Shown piece by piece: positions 47,153 through 60,617 of a stretch of 64,000 nucleotides of DNA. This DNA comes from Polytrichum commune (taxonomy: Eukaryota; Streptophyta; Polytrichopsida; Polytrichales; Polytrichaceae). A model generated the notes under the pieces. It was given only the letters and a program-made list of their open reading frames with translations, was not told the DNA's origin and searched no databases. Position 1 is the first letter of the stretch. The number at the start of each line of letters is the position of its first letter. The DNA is taken from positions 48,253,554-48,317,553 of the forward strand of contig OX485803.1 of assembly GCA_950295325.1 (NCBI GenBank), in the 5' to 3' direction. Both the position numbers and the translations under genes were made by a program.

Positions 47153-48623
47153 ACCAATCATCCAAAGGATCGCAAGAGTGTAGGGTGCAAATGAATGTTC
47201 CGCACCAAGAGGGATGCATTGGGTGAAATCGTTAGGCATAAGGCGCGGTTGATAACAAATGAATATTTTCAAGTCGCCAGAGTGGATTTCAACGGGATCT
47301 TTGTCCCCGTGGCCAAGTTCACCACCATTAGATGCAATATGAGTGGCCATTGATTGGGAGATCCACCAAATGAACATAAAGACAATATTTTTGAATGGAG
47401 TATTGGAGGTGGAGATCTACATGAATCAACCAGAGGGGTTCGTACAAGAGGGAAAAAATATCTTATGTGCAAACTCAAGAAAACTTTGTACGGGCTCAAG
47501 CAATCGCTGAGGGCGTGGTACCACCATATCAAGGGTTTTTGTAGGAGCCAAGCAGATCATTCATTATACATAAAAAAAAACGAGTGAATATTTGTAGTGA
47601 CAATCCTCTATGTGAACAATTTGATTATATTAGCAAACAATATAACTCAATTGAAGTGGCTCAAATCGGAGCTCGAGAAGGAATTTGAGATGAACAATCT
47701 CAAAGAGTTGCATTATTGTCTGAGTGGATTTTGAGAGGAATAGAGAAGCCCTTACCATCACCATGAACCAAAAGAACTACATCAAAGAGGTCCTCAAGCA
47801 TTTCAACATGGAAGAATGCGAACTAGTTGGAACTCCGTTCAATGCAAATTCGAAGCTATTAAAACTTTTGGATGAAGAATTTGAAAATGTACCCAAAAAA
47901 ATTTGGAAGGTGTTCCATACAAGGTTGGGGTAGGATCTCTCATATATGCAATGGTAGGTACGAGGGCCGATCTTACATTTGCGGTGAGTACGGTGATCCA
48001 ATTCATGTCGGATGCCGGTCCACTATATTGGATGGCTATAAAACACATCATGAGGTATTTAATAGACATTTTAGACTTCAAATTATGCCTTGGAGGCAAG
48101 GATATTGCCTAGAGAAGATTTTGCAATGTGAATTGGGCGGGAAATGCAAACGGCTGGCGATCCACAACATGGTATGTGTTTCTTATCAGCGTTAGAGTCA
48201 TTTCATGGAAATGCAAGAAACAACCAACCATTGCATTGTTTACGACGGAGGCGGAGTACATGGCTACTAGCCATTGCAGAAAGGAAGCGGTTTGGCTTAG
48301 GCAACTTTTGGCAAATGTGGGATTTGTGCAAGAAGGACCGACATCCATCATGTGTGACAACCAAGGATGCATAGCACTTGCAAATAATTCCACACACCAT
48401 TTTTGCACCAAATATATCAATATACAACATCATTTCATTAGAGAGAAACTAGAAAACCAAGAGATATCTTTGAAGTATTGTCTAACGGAGGATATGATAG
48501 TGGACATGCTAACCAAACTACTTGCGAAATATAGGCATCAAGCATTAACAAAGGCAATGAGTTTAGAAGCCTTTGACTACTCGCAAAGTGGGAGTGTAGA
48601 AGGTATAGCATTAGATTGCTCAT
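47153..48623 (+). pseudogene. Ty1/copia retrotransposon pol remnant (reverse transcriptase to RNase H), dead
   Basis: Follows the copia reverse transcriptase from the KSVGCK region (about 47170) through RHKARL, a deletion of about 35 codons, CKLKKTLYGLKQSLRAWYH (about 47470-47525) and SQADHSLYIK. The catalytic YVDD box reads YVNN (47609-47620), so both aspartates are lost. Further on are LMxKxYIKEVLKHFNM-type sequence (about 47765-47815), GSLIYAMVGTRADLTFAVS (about 47930-47990) and RNase H motifs TTEAEYMA and CDNQGCIALANN (about 48245-48390). At least five stops or shifts interrupt it. A purine-rich tract at 48583-48594 just after the end may be the primer site for the 3' LTR. Confidence 0.9.
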
Positions 48624-48639
48624 AGTCAATAGAAATGAA

Positions 48640-49980
48640 TGGAAGAGGTATGAGAAATAATAAGGTTAGAATAAGGCCACAATGCTAGTCCAAAGAGGGA
48701 TAAGAGTTATCCGATATTGTTTGTATGAACCAAAGAAAAGAAAAAAAGCAAGAAAAGGCAAAGCAAGGAGAGCATGAGATCATCTCACTCCAAAGCCTTG
48801 TTTATATGCCTTTGTGTATGTGTATATGCTTGTGCAATTTCATCTCTAGTCCTATTGACTTCCAGTATGGATCTCTACCCATAAATATATGAGCCATGTA
48901 ATTTGGAGATGATTGAAATGTGTAAGAAAAATGTCAAAGTGGAAAGTGGTCATGTTTTTGTGTGTTAGGAGCTCATGTGATGGTTTTGACTCCAATCAAA
49001 AGTTGTAACTCCAATGCAAATTTTGCATGTTCATCAATGATGTATATGTTGGTAATAATGAAACAATTTTTGATGTTGATATAAAAAAAACCTTTGTGCT
49101 CATATAGACCTTGCAGTTTAACATTTAGACACTCTATAATCTTAAGAATTTTCTTTGCATATATGTGCTTAGAAGTATGTGACAATTTACATACTCCAAG
49201 TACAAGGTGGTTAGCATGTTGTAGTTTGCACATTATGGCATGAGAATTCTTGGAGGTGCTCAACAATCGAGTTGTTCCTATATCACTATATTCGTTAATT
49301 TGAGACTTTCTCTTGTCTCAAATTAATATATGGACCACAACAACATGGTCTAATGTTTGGGTCGTCCTACCTAAACCATCTTGATATGAGTTCTTAATTG
49401 GGTTCTTGATATGAACACCCGCTTCAAAGTATTTGCATTTTACAACATTCTCCAATATCTGTGTGATTTTATCCATGTTCTTATATTTGTAACTCTCTCA
49501 AAATGCCAAAAAAATCCCAAATGAACGAATATAGTGATCTATCTAGTGAATCACACAAGGAATCTGTCATTTTCCAAGTGAATTTGATTGGTCAAAGGTA
49601 TTTTTCAAGGTATAAAACATGGCATATTCTCGTGTATCCCTTTCTTCACTTGTTATAATCCAAGAGTGCAAAGGGCTATACATGCTCATTTTTTCCCTCG
49701 ATTTAGCTCATCTCCCATGTTTCAAGATCCTAGGGATAAATCCCATTTTAATCTTGAAACTTATCCATGAAAATTCCACAACAAAACGTTGAATGGAATG
49801 TGTTCAAAACAATGCTTTCACAAGCTTGGGAAGTTGGGGTTAAGCAACCTAAGTAGATTGTTCATTTGTTTATGATTTAACAACCAGATGACAACCCCAT
49901 CATCAACAAATTGTCTCAGTGAGAGACTTGAGAATTCACTGCTCCAGGGTTTGGAATTTTTTTAGGAGCCGTAACTTTGT
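48640..49980. other. Flank of the copia remnant, possible decayed 3' LTR
   Basis: A 3' LTR would be expected to begin near 48595, but without a second LTR its limits cannot be set. No gene seen. Confidence 0.3.
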
Positions 49981-49984
49981 GGAA

Positions 49985-50203
49985 CTACATCATTTATGGT
50001 ATTTAGTGTGATGTACACTTTTTGCGAGGACCTCAACTACATGCCTAGAGGTCTCAAAGGGTTATGCTTATCAATTGCCAATATGATTCCATTCGCCAAC
50101 TTTTTAAAGTGAAAAAAATATCTACATGATGACATTTAGAGTAGTACAGTAGGCTACTTTAGATGATAGTCTTGCATTTTAGTGTGCAAGGGGAAGATTT
50201 TTT
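49985..50203 (+). repeat. Dispersed repeat, partner of 44501-44738
   Basis: Collinear with the reverse complement of 44501-44738. It is immediately followed by a short tandem duplication (about 50183-50235 and 50236-50295, sharing ATTTTAGT.TGCAAG.GGAAG and TGACAAGTGTCA-like words). Confidence 0.65.
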
Positions 50204-50940
50204 GAGCATACTAATGACAAGTGTCACGTGTTTACATTTTAGTATGCAAGAGGAAGATATTCTTGAGCATGCTAATGGCAAGTGTCATTTATGTACACTT
50301 TAGTCAACTTGTAAACCATTGTGTAACATAGACATGCTCCTCATAACATTGTTGAACATACTCATGTCAATATATTAATAAGCACACTTGAACAACAAGT
50401 GTCGTAAGGTGACACTCATGATGAAGTTGTTGATCATTAGTGTAAACCAATATACGCCTCAAATAGGGTAGTCACATTGTTATACATGTGGCACTAAATA
50501 CCATAAGCGGCATACCACAAACAACTCGATCTTGATATATAAAATGTACAGTCATGTCAAAAGTGCATGCTCTTGAAGCTTTTGTGTGTACGTTAGCCCT
50601 TGATTGCATAAGGAGCTCTCTTGGGGCCTTTTCTCAGTCAAATGTCAATTCCACCTTGAAGAAGACTTCATTTGTTTCGAAGCTCAGCTAGAGAAATTCA
50701 ATTCTTGAATGTTATTGTTGATTTCACTCTCTAAAGTGTTATTCCAAAAAACTAGAGTTCTCTATTGCATTTGTAAGCTCTCTAAGTCTTAGATTTCAAC
50801 TTCACTGTATTGTATGCTTTTCTATCAAGGATTCGTATTTGGATACTATGACTACTCTGACCGTACCATGATATTCTTGTACATACATTACATGACATAT
50901 GCTGAATGGGCCATATCAGAAAGATCCCCTTTTCCTACCA

Positions 50941-51146
50941 CATTGTTTGTGGTAATTAATGGTCACTTATTATTTGGAGTTACACAATGCTGTAACTTTT
51001 GACTCAAAATGTAAGTTAATCCCAAGTGAAATATTTCACGCTCTACAATGTTAAGATGGCCTATTCATTCTTTGTTAAAATAACTGAAAGCTATAGTAAA
51101 AAGTTGTAGCATTATGTAACCCCGAGCACAAAGTGACACAGAATGC
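50941..51146. mobile_element. Small foldback MITE, copy 1
   Basis: Arms of about 50 bp: GGTCACTTATTATTTGGAGT plus TACACAATGCTGTAAC, against GTTGTAGCATTATGTAAC plus the GTGAC end. Related by end sequence to the element at 60399-60617. Confidence 0.65.
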
Positions 51147-51299
51147 CTTAAACAGTGAGAGGCAGACTGATGGCCCACGGACCGCGGTGCAAAATTTAGG
51201 CTGCAAACAATCAATGATTAGAAGAGGTAGAATTATTATGCAACAAGCATCTCGCCACCACGGCACATGCAACCATAAGGTATGAGATGATCAGGAGGC

Positions 51300-51475
51300 C
51301 GCAACATGGGTGTTTCTGACCCTTCCCTTAAGGCAAGGGCCATGAAATCAGGTCCCCGAAATTGCTCCCACTTGGTAGGGAACGATGTGAAACCATAGCA
51401 AATTGAGGGAATTTGGCCGTAAGTTAAGTACATGGTGGGACTCGTAGCCAGGAGACGATGCTTTGTCCCATGTTG
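51300..51475 (-). repeat. Dispersed repeat, inverted copy of 41860-42080
   Basis: See the partner entry. The best-conserved stretch is AAATCAGGTCCCCGAAATTG. Confidence 0.5.
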
Positions 51476-51479
51476 TTGG

Positions 51480-54400
51480 TCATATTCTAACAGACCCACC
51501 ACCCCTCCAACCAACCCCCTCAATACAGGCTTCAACTGCTGCCAAAACCTCCATATTATGTCAACTTTCAAGTGCAGTCAAGGATCTTTGGTGATTCCAT
51601 GTGGACTTTTCTTTGCATATTTCATATATTTGAGGAGCATGCCTACATCTGCTAATGTATTTGGAATCCAATAATGGGAGATCGCATGTTGAAGGTCTGC
51701 ATGAAACCACAAGGGTCACAGATCACAAGGTAACTGATAAGCCTCATATACTAAACTTAGACCTAAATATGAGCTCGGGTACTGAAGGAGTATTTTGACT
51801 CAATACACATCTCATCCAACTCAGGAATGATCGTACTTAGGTTTTGTGAAGGTTTCAAGTTCTTATCAACTTCACACTCTACCAGGAAGTGAATTGTGTT
51901 GGTTACCTTTCTGCCAAAGTTTTTGTTTTGCTTCGGTTCCAGATTATGAGGAATATAGTCATTTTTGACGTATTGCCATGTGTCAATCTCGCATTGGTTC
52001 AGACTTGACCATTGTTATTATGGGTTTTTGGGTGTTTACTTGACAGATGACCCAAGAAGCAACTTCAGTTGACGTACAGTTTGGAGACTTTGCATTAGTC
52101 TTTTCTATACACTTAACTGTTAATATAAGTCGTGTAAAAAAAGGCTCAGTATTTGATGTTGGTGGTGTGCTGTGTAGCTTGGGGCAGGTGTAGTGGCAAC
52201 ACACATTTTGCAAGGGTGCACCTTTTGATGCACTCTCTGGTTGGACTTTTGGGCTCGTGATGCTCGACGGCCAATTTTGTCAAAGGAGAGAGGAAAAAAG
52301 AAACCAAATAATATCTTATTCAGGCTTAAATTGGCACATACAAGTACTATGAATACTGAAGAGGCTTAGGGTTCGCAGCATCTATGCATGTAAACTCAAT
52401 CATTGTGGATGAAGAGGATATGGTAAAAACACAAGTTCTTTAATGGAGTCTCTTACACAGGGTCCATTCCTTCCAACTAGACCCCGCTAGATTAATTCGG
52501 GTTTCAAAGGCAATTTTTGGAGTCAAATATTTTGAATATGTATATCTAGGTTGTGAATGAGTTCATGTAGGCATCATGAATCCTTGGCCTACAAAAGACA
52601 CATGTGGTCTTGGATACATACTCTAGTCAGTAGAAGCTAATAATGTCTAGGTAAACTAATCTATTCTGAAGAAGGAAAAAAACAATGCAACAAACTATGT
52701 TACAACATGAATATGTTTATTTTCAGTTAATTTGATTTCACACTGACATGAAAAACCCAAAATTGATCTTATGAGCTCCATTGAAATCAAAATTGCCATA
52801 AGTGTTTATTTATATATATATATTTGATTTGAGAGGGTTGGAACTAGATCCCCACCATTGACAATACTCAAGTTTGCCTAGACGGGGAGCTCAACCTTGT
52901 ATGATGACACATGAGTATGTATTTGAAATATAATGAATACAAGGTAATACATGTTTAGAAGTGCATTCTGATATCTGCATATTCCACTGTAGATTTGAAC
53001 TTCATTCCACTGCAGTATATACTTTCTATTAAAATATATAAGTTTTAATATAACATGACCAAACTAATTTTAGGACAGTTAAGTTGTTACAAATGTTCTT
53101 ATATATATTTAAACATTTTGCCTCCAAATCGGGTATTATAAATAGGATTTTCATAGGATCTTGGCCTGTATGATGCCCAGGCATAATCTAAGGTCATTTC
53201 TTGCTATCTTTGGCACAAAAGTAGATATGGTACACCTTGGGTAGTATCACAGGTATATTTAGATCGATCATTGGAACTGTTATCATACGGCACCTTCGTC
53301 ACAAAGTTCAAAGCATTATAACTTCACTTATTTTTATCATCAAGTCGGCTTCCAGTCACGCCGTACAGGTATGCAAATTGCAGATGCAAGTGCATACTAA
53401 TGAGGCAGAGGGTGCTGAAACCAACCAAAAGCAACACCTATAAACGCCTCCCAACCGCCAACACTCTACTACCTTGAACCGTTCCCCATGAAAAAGGAGT
53501 GCCTGGGCCCACGGAGTGATGGGTTTAGGTGTCATAGATAATCAACATCGGGCAATCTGACGTGAATTTGAGCCCGTTGACACTCTCTTGCTCAAGAATC
53601 CTTTTGGTGCAGGATGGGGTTTACTGCCTACCTTGCGGTGGGTGGGTTCTTGGCATCTTACCTACTTAACTAGTTTTTTGGGTCAAGTAGAGAAAGATTA
53701 TACAACAGGCTTCGAACCGCCAACCACTTCATTTGGAAATGGGTATCCCTCCACTATCACTGGTAGTTTATGGTCATCTCAGACCTTTCAGGTGTCATTA
53801 GTGATGCCACCTTATACCGGGCCTCCACTACCTTCACACAACGGGCTCCACTCTATCTCGGGTCAGTTCAAGGTGGGGTTTAAAGTGGGCTTGTCAATGC
53901 CTATTCTATCTAGTATATTCACGAGGGGACCGGGAGGGGGGGGTCGGTTCTATTCATGGGCACAAAAAGGTTCGTTATGGGCATAAAGGGATCGGATTAT
54001 GGTATGCAAGGGGACATTTCTGCAATTGAACTGGATGGGGTCATGGAGGTGGCCAAGTGACTTTGTGTACCACTACTAGTTGGGCTTTTGTATAGCTTGG
54101 GTCTAGTACCCAACTATGTTGGGTTGAGGCTGGACAATGAAGATAGGGTCCTCATCATATGCAAGGCCGTCAAACACAAGGCCTAGCAGTCGGATTAAAC
54201 AAGCTAATGATTTTGATTTTAAATATTCATCAAATATTCAATCGAGACTAGTCTTTTCTTTATACCTATGTTTAGTCCAAAGGCTACTATGAATATTTGT
54301 TTATATCAACCACATAGCCACATGTATTTGCAATAGCTAAAGTGTTGGTTTAAGCACTCTCTACCTTATATATTGGACAGGTTGATGACAAGCATGACAA

Positions 54401-57400
54401 CTTATGACTCCATTACAACCAATTCAAACTCAGATAGTATGTGATTGAGAACAAAGCGATCCCAATCCAACTACAAGGTCAATACAATTGGATTAAAGTG
54501 TACATGAAATCTTCATAATCCCGAAGTTGATTTGTGTGAGTGTCAAGAAGTGTAACCTTCTAAAGCCTTAGATAGAGTGTACAATAATTGGAGTAGAACT
54601 TAATGGAGAGATGGAGACCACTCATGTGGGCTCCAACCCACAGAGAACGCAAGAAGCTCAAGCACTAGATCTCACTAGGATGAAACGTAGTAGATGCGTA
54701 GCAAGCAATCGGAGTGAACATGGTGCAACAACATACAGAGGCCAATCAACCAAATCTAAGCCGCAACACATTGCCACATGACACCTTGCTCACACCCCGT
54801 TGTGAGGCCGCACAAATCTAGATGTACACATGCATGCAAGGAGCCCAAGACACACAATCATAAACATAACTTGGATAGGATAAGCATTGACCTCTATACC
54901 CTAGGTCTGATAGTTGGAATCAACATAATTCAGTATCTTTGCATAAGAACCAACATAATTCAATACAAAAAAGTGTGTCTACACACTCTTAACCCCCTAT
55001 CTTGAACCTCCAACCCTCATGTATCAAGTGCAAAACCTACCCACAATCACCAAGTCTACACTAGATAATGAACTTTTGAATGGAGCACCTCCCTGCGAGG
55101 CACACACACTGCATCAACATGGGTTGGGTTCAACACTTGGCTTGCGCACATCCGCAAAATGCATGGACAATGAATCCCACCATATTAGAAAACCCAGAAA
55201 GCGACTAACACCAAAGCCAAGGTCTGAGCACAACACCAAGCTAGGTAAGAATGCCCTCCCCACTCTCATATCTCCTCTCACTCCTTCTCAATGCTCACTT
55301 ACTCTACTCAACCACCAAGTCATCTTAGCAATCCTTCCAAAAGCGGCCACCAACACCAATTTAAAATCCTCCATAAAAAACTCACCAATGTCACTACACT
55401 CAACACCCAAACCCTAATCGTCAAGAGCTCACTCCTCTCTGCCGCACTCCTCCATACCTCTCACCCTAAATTAAGAATCAAGGATTACTCCCAATGGTTC
55501 CACCAAAAACTCCATCTCCTACTACAAGAAGTAGCATTGCCTGCCAAAAACAAACCCTATGTCACAAAAACCACAAAGTCAGCACTGACACCCACACTAA
55601 ACCCCAAAACAAACCCAAAAGCAAGAATCAAATTCACCCAACTCATACCCTAGGGCGAAAGCATGATAAAGTGAACAAAATTTGTACTCTCTCAGTTTAG
55701 AGGCACAAGTAGCCACATTTCTTAGTTATATAACTCAAAATAATAATAATGATTCATATTAAAGTTACTAATAAGGTGGGGCATGAGGGTTTCATAAATA
55801 TATTTGCAAACTACATGACTGACATCCATAGAAGTAGACATTAAAGTTTGTTGAATCTACTTCCATAAGAATCGGTTTTTGAAAAGTGAGGCTCAAATAG
55901 ACCTTAAGAAAATGTATTTTGCTTCAAAATTTGTGGCACACTAACATACAATACGATCTTGCTCAAAACTTAAACTATACACAAATCATAACAAATTTTG
56001 AAATGACGTAGGTTTTCGATCAAATCCACCACCCAATTTAAGGTCTACTTCAAATGTATCTCCATAATACCAAGGAGGCACAGATTTCGTACTATGTTTG
56101 ATTCAAACCCATTAATTGGAGGGTTCCATGGTCTCCAATCGACCTTTGGTACAGAAATGAACCTACTTCTTATACTCTATATGAAAATCATATTACAATG
56201 GAAGGGCATACCACTTTTCTTGTTCACTTTACCATGCTTTGGCCCCCACAACAAATACAACATCAAACCCAAAACAAGATACCTATTTTTATAGAAATGT
56301 TGCGCATCCAAAGTCCTTACACACTTGCAAGATATAACCAACCAACTGCAAAACAGAAAGAACTGTATTACTTGGCCACTCCGCTTTGCAACTTGTAGTC
56401 CCCTGCACGGCCACTTACCAACCTCCCCCAACCCATTAACCCAACCAAACAACAAACCCACCAAATCACACCCCCAAACACAACAACAAGCATCAACAAC
56501 AAGCCAGTTGCCATAAGCAGCAGCAGCAGCAGCAGCAGTTTAGTGACGCATCGACAAATGCAGGAGATGCCCAACTCATCGCCAACCTCAGCCACAACTC
56601 ACAGTCTTGTTCACTTGCATCCACAATCTCGCCCACACCCACAACCTTTTGCTCAACACCCGATATCAATCACGGCCACCACTCACCACCAATTTGCAAA
56701 CTCGCACCACACATGCAAAAACACAAGCAACGTACAAAAGGAAGCAAGTACGTAGGGCAACAGCCTTGCAAGTTCGCGACAACACAATCACCCACAACAA
56801 ATAATTAATTCCACACACAGCAAATAAACATCAACATATGCATACTGTCAAACAAACAACATGAATGGAGTTTAGCTTAAGAGCGGTAGCCATCCACAAT
56901 TACGACATACGCGCTAAAGGAAGACGTCGTTGAGGAGCGCTCAACAATGAATGAAGGACCCGCAATAGTAAACAGGGAGCGAACATAATCGAGTAGCAAC
57001 AAAAAGATCATAACAAGCATCTAGCATGTTTGAGGGTAAACATGACTAGTAGACTACTCAAACATCGAATCGGTTATCCAAACGTGGCTTGGATACCCAA
57101 TCCATGAGGCACTAGCAACACACCAAGGCAAGTTGATCAAGAAGGAGAGATGCATGAATGAAGAATTCCTCACGGTGGGAACACCATTAAGTGAAGTGGA
57201 TGAGTTCCGAAGTCCATGAAGTGCATTCCAAAGGATACTACAAAGACTCTATCCAAGTGAGAGATTGGATGTTGTGCCAGGATATCACCTCCATTTCACT
57301 CAACTCCCGAGGCAAGAGAAAGTAAATTAAGAAACCATACTCTTTGATGGTTTCCACATTGTCAAGAAAAATGATGTTTGTCCGGGAAAAACACGGGGCT

Positions 57401-57479
57401 TTTACTATGGTAGATCTTTTTAATCTCGAAGCTTGCTCCTCACCATGTACTAGTTCCTCAATTCTCCCAAAGGTCACTC
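51480..57479. other. Long gene-poor region, C/A-rich from ~54.7 kb
   Basis: 51.5-54.7 kb is AT-rich without recognisable features. From 54.7 kb the plus strand becomes C/A-rich like the LINE fragments, and open frames at 55019-55417, 55291-55653 and 56543-56755 probably reflect that composition. They could be the 5' part of the LINE that ends at 59.4 kb, but no reverse transcriptase motif was found. A (CAG)n microsatellite lies at 56515-56538. Confidence 0.4.
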
Positions 57480-59400
57480 AAATCACATAATATCCTCAAC
57501 GTTGACCTAGTCAATTTCATCCTCATGTAACTCTCAACCCCTTCATGTTTTACCCACAACACACTATAGAGTACAATTCCACATCCCAATGGCCCACATA
57601 CCTACACCATCATGAAAATCACTATACATCCTTCATATGTGTCAACAACCAAAGAACCCTCCCAAGAAAATAAGAACTAATTGACAATCTCACACATAAC
57701 ATATCAAAGCTCTACAACATATGTTTGAAAACTAAACCCACCCAAGGCACACCCATAGAGTTCATGTCAAATTTACAAAGGCATGATGAACAACCCCAAA
57801 ATCCATCCCAACCCCTTTACCGGAGACTCTATACAACATAAACCCCCAACAATATATCTACACAAATGGCTCATTCATACCACCATACGAGCATTATGAA
57901 GGGAATATAGCAAGCTCGGGGGTATACAACTCAAATAATGATTTCCGCATTGTAGAATGACTCCCTCGCATGCCAAACATCCTAAGAGAAATACTATGCC
58001 CTTTTTATTGCCTTAACAACCACAAGATACATTCATATTCACTGATAGCCTCAATAACATATACCTCATTAGCAACCACATTAGACACCCATCATCCCAA
58101 CACAACCATACTGACAAATTACTCACATGAATCATAGGCAACCAAATCTTACGGATCAAACACAATATACCAATACAAAAATTCATAGCCCATGTTGGAA
58201 TCACTAGCAATGAAATTGTGGACCAACTAGCAAACGAAGGAAATACATGTAATAAACTGACCCCCACACCCGACATACACATTGCACACACCACACCCTA
58301 TTGGCTCAAGAAAATTGTAATAGGTGAACACAAAGGAGTAATCCACAACCTACAAACCTACATAAATAAATCTCACTGTGAACAAGAACTCAACATTGCA
58401 AGACAACAAATTCTCATATGATGACAAATGGGTATCCAATGAAGAAATTTATCACAACTATCAAACCACTTTTGGAAAGCCAAAAGTATATCAAATGCAC
58501 AAATCACACAAACTTCAAAATTTTGATATGCCCAATACATGGGAAACCATCGAATAAACATCTTGTGCCCAATAACACACCCAAACCCAAACTGTTCGCT
58601 ATGCTCAAAGCACGAACTATACACGTGGCCTCACATGCTATCCACATGCACACATAAAAGGCCTTTGCATAGCTCGACATAACCAAGTTGTATATCAAAA
58701 AGCCCACACACTTCGAACCCACAAACACACAAGATGCTACACACATATAAAGACAAGAAACCAACACTCCCAGCCCCAAGATATCACAGTCCCATAATGG
58801 CTACTACAACGCACATGCTCCACTACTACATGCATATGCACAACTCAACTAAGCCTCAACATCCCATGTATCCTCGGTGCCCCAACGGATAGTCAACCAC
58901 CCACAACCCCAACCCCATTAAACACCACATAACTTATAGAATTCACCTATTGCCATGATAGAATCCCCGACAAGGCCACACAAGAAAATCCCAACAAATA
59001 TAACCCCCTCATCCAAAGACTACAAACAACAAGATGGAAGGTCAACCCCCTCATTACCATCACGGCCGGAGTGCGAGGTGCCATCCACAAACAACCATTG
59101 AAAGCACTAGAAAACCTCAAAATACCCCCAAGTAAAGTTTAAAATAAACTCATGAAACATATCCATCAAATCGCCATCAAAATGTCTCACTTGTACCTAG
59201 TACTAAACAACAAAGAACTAGACAATAACCGAGTACCGGTGGATCCCCCCTAAAAGGTCCCCCAACTCACAAGCATAACTCCCCAACCCAAGTCTAACAA
59301 AACATCTCCCCCACCTTATTGCACATACTACTCAAATGGAGCCCACCTTCCAAAAGGAAGGAAGTACCTCTACTATGAAACTTGGTAAAACATTTTGAAG
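57480..59400 (+). pseudogene. LINE-type retrotransposon remnant, copy B (RNase H, Cys/His region, C-terminal region)
   Basis: The translation shows an RNase H-like segment: FIFTDSLNNIYLISNH (about 58030-58075), a stop, and AHVGITSNEIVDQLANEG (about 58187-58240), matching the closing motif of LINE RNase H domains. Further on are YAQYMGNHR and NCSLCSKHELYTWPHMLSTC (about 58530-58645), a Cys/His cluster like the one in copy A, and WKVNPLITITAGVRGAIHKQ (about 59037-59095) with HIHQIAIK beyond it. Many stops and shifts occur. A plus-strand C/A bias runs throughout. The order and motifs match copy A at 37.4-38.3 kb. Confidence 0.7.
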
Positions 59401-59557
59401 GTAAGGAAAAAAGGGCTCCCATTCAAATCAGTACAACACACAAGTACCAATGTCATTTTATTTTATTTACTCAGGTTTACTAAGGTTGAATCTACTTACT
59501 ATAAGAAAATATCCTTCTACAATCTCTACCCGAACCTTGACCCTTGAAGTTGTAGTA

Positions 59558-59971
59558 AGGTAGAAATACCATAACCCGTGAAAATAAGGTAATTCGCATT
59601 GAAGATCTGGTTTGACAATCATGAGATAATTCTCCAAGATAAACGAGAAGGATTCATGAAGAATGCAAGTTGTTTCATATTATTCTGCCCTATACAAAAA
59701 AATGCTACAATTTTTCCAAGTGGAAAGTTGTCCAAACCTTCTACTCGTTCACCAAATTCTCCCTACACCGAACATGGTAATCCGCATTTCCATACAGAAC
59801 ATCGCCTAAATCGGTTACCTCATGAGTACATTAACACTTGACTCCCACTGGCTACACTAAGTGTACATGCATCGAAGTTACCGCCAAGCCATGATCGGTT
59901 TTAGAACACCATTATGACGGTGGTCTAGTGCACAGCTAGAAGGTGGTTAACGGGTTATGGTATTTCTACCT
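59558..59971 (-). mobile_element. 414-bp TIR element with TA duplication (family copy 2)
   Basis: Reverse-complement copy of 33045-33465, with the same ends (AGGTAGAAATACCATAACCC; GGGTTATGGTATTTCTACCT) and TA on both sides (59556-59557, 59972-59973). The long open frame inside is element sequence. Confidence 0.85.
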
Positions 59972-60398
59972 TAATATGATGCCACATAGCAAATCCAATC
60001 ACAACATCAACCACAACTTGAAGCTCCCCAACTTGTACATGGTATGAACATTGAGAATGTAGTTGCAATTATTGACCCTCGTCTTTCTTAAACCAAATAA
60101 AAAGAAAGCAAAGTAGAAACATAAAGCAATGGCTTCTTATAAACAACATCTGTAGATTGGGCTTCGTCTCAGGTGGAGCTTTCTTCAACCTACATAAACT
60201 CTTCCATCATGGATGAAGGGAGCATAGTAATAAATACATGTTCCCTGTAGTTTTATGTGCAGTTTATAGACAAACTCCAGTTTACACAAAATGGGCCAAT
60301 TTGATGCACACATTGTACAAGTCATAGAATACCCATGTAAAATAGGTTCTATCAAATGATTCTCCAGTAACTATTTCTTGTCATAGGGAAATCACTCT

Positions 60399-60617
60399 AT
60401 TGTTTTCGGTGTTTAGTGTCACTTACTATTTGGATTTGGGCTATACTATAACTTTTTTATTTAAACTTTTTTTTTAACAATGAAGGTCTAATATGTCGTT
60501 TGGACATCATAGAACACAAATAAGTTAGTATGTTCATAACTTTTATTTGTAATTTTATAACATTGTGTAACTCCAAATAGTAAGTGACACTAAATACCAT
60601 ATACAATGTAGTAAAAA
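60399..60617. mobile_element. Small foldback MITE, copy 2
   Basis: Arms contain GTTTAGTGTCACTTACTATT and AATAGTAAGTGACACTAAAT, with the interior AT-rich. Ends resemble those of 50941-51146 and the GTGACACTAAATA words of 44501-44738. Confidence 0.7.

Noticed and set aside
53700-53720. GGCTTCGAACCGCC as a minus-strand tRNA or SINE box B
   Set aside because: No box A at the right distance and no cloverleaf.
55019-55653. Two overlapping 120-130 codon frames
   Set aside because: They sit in strongly C/A-biased DNA that suppresses stop codons; no motif seen. Treated as LINE-like composition.
59599-59841. 80-codon open frame
   Set aside because: Lies wholly inside the TA-flanked MITE at 59558-59971.
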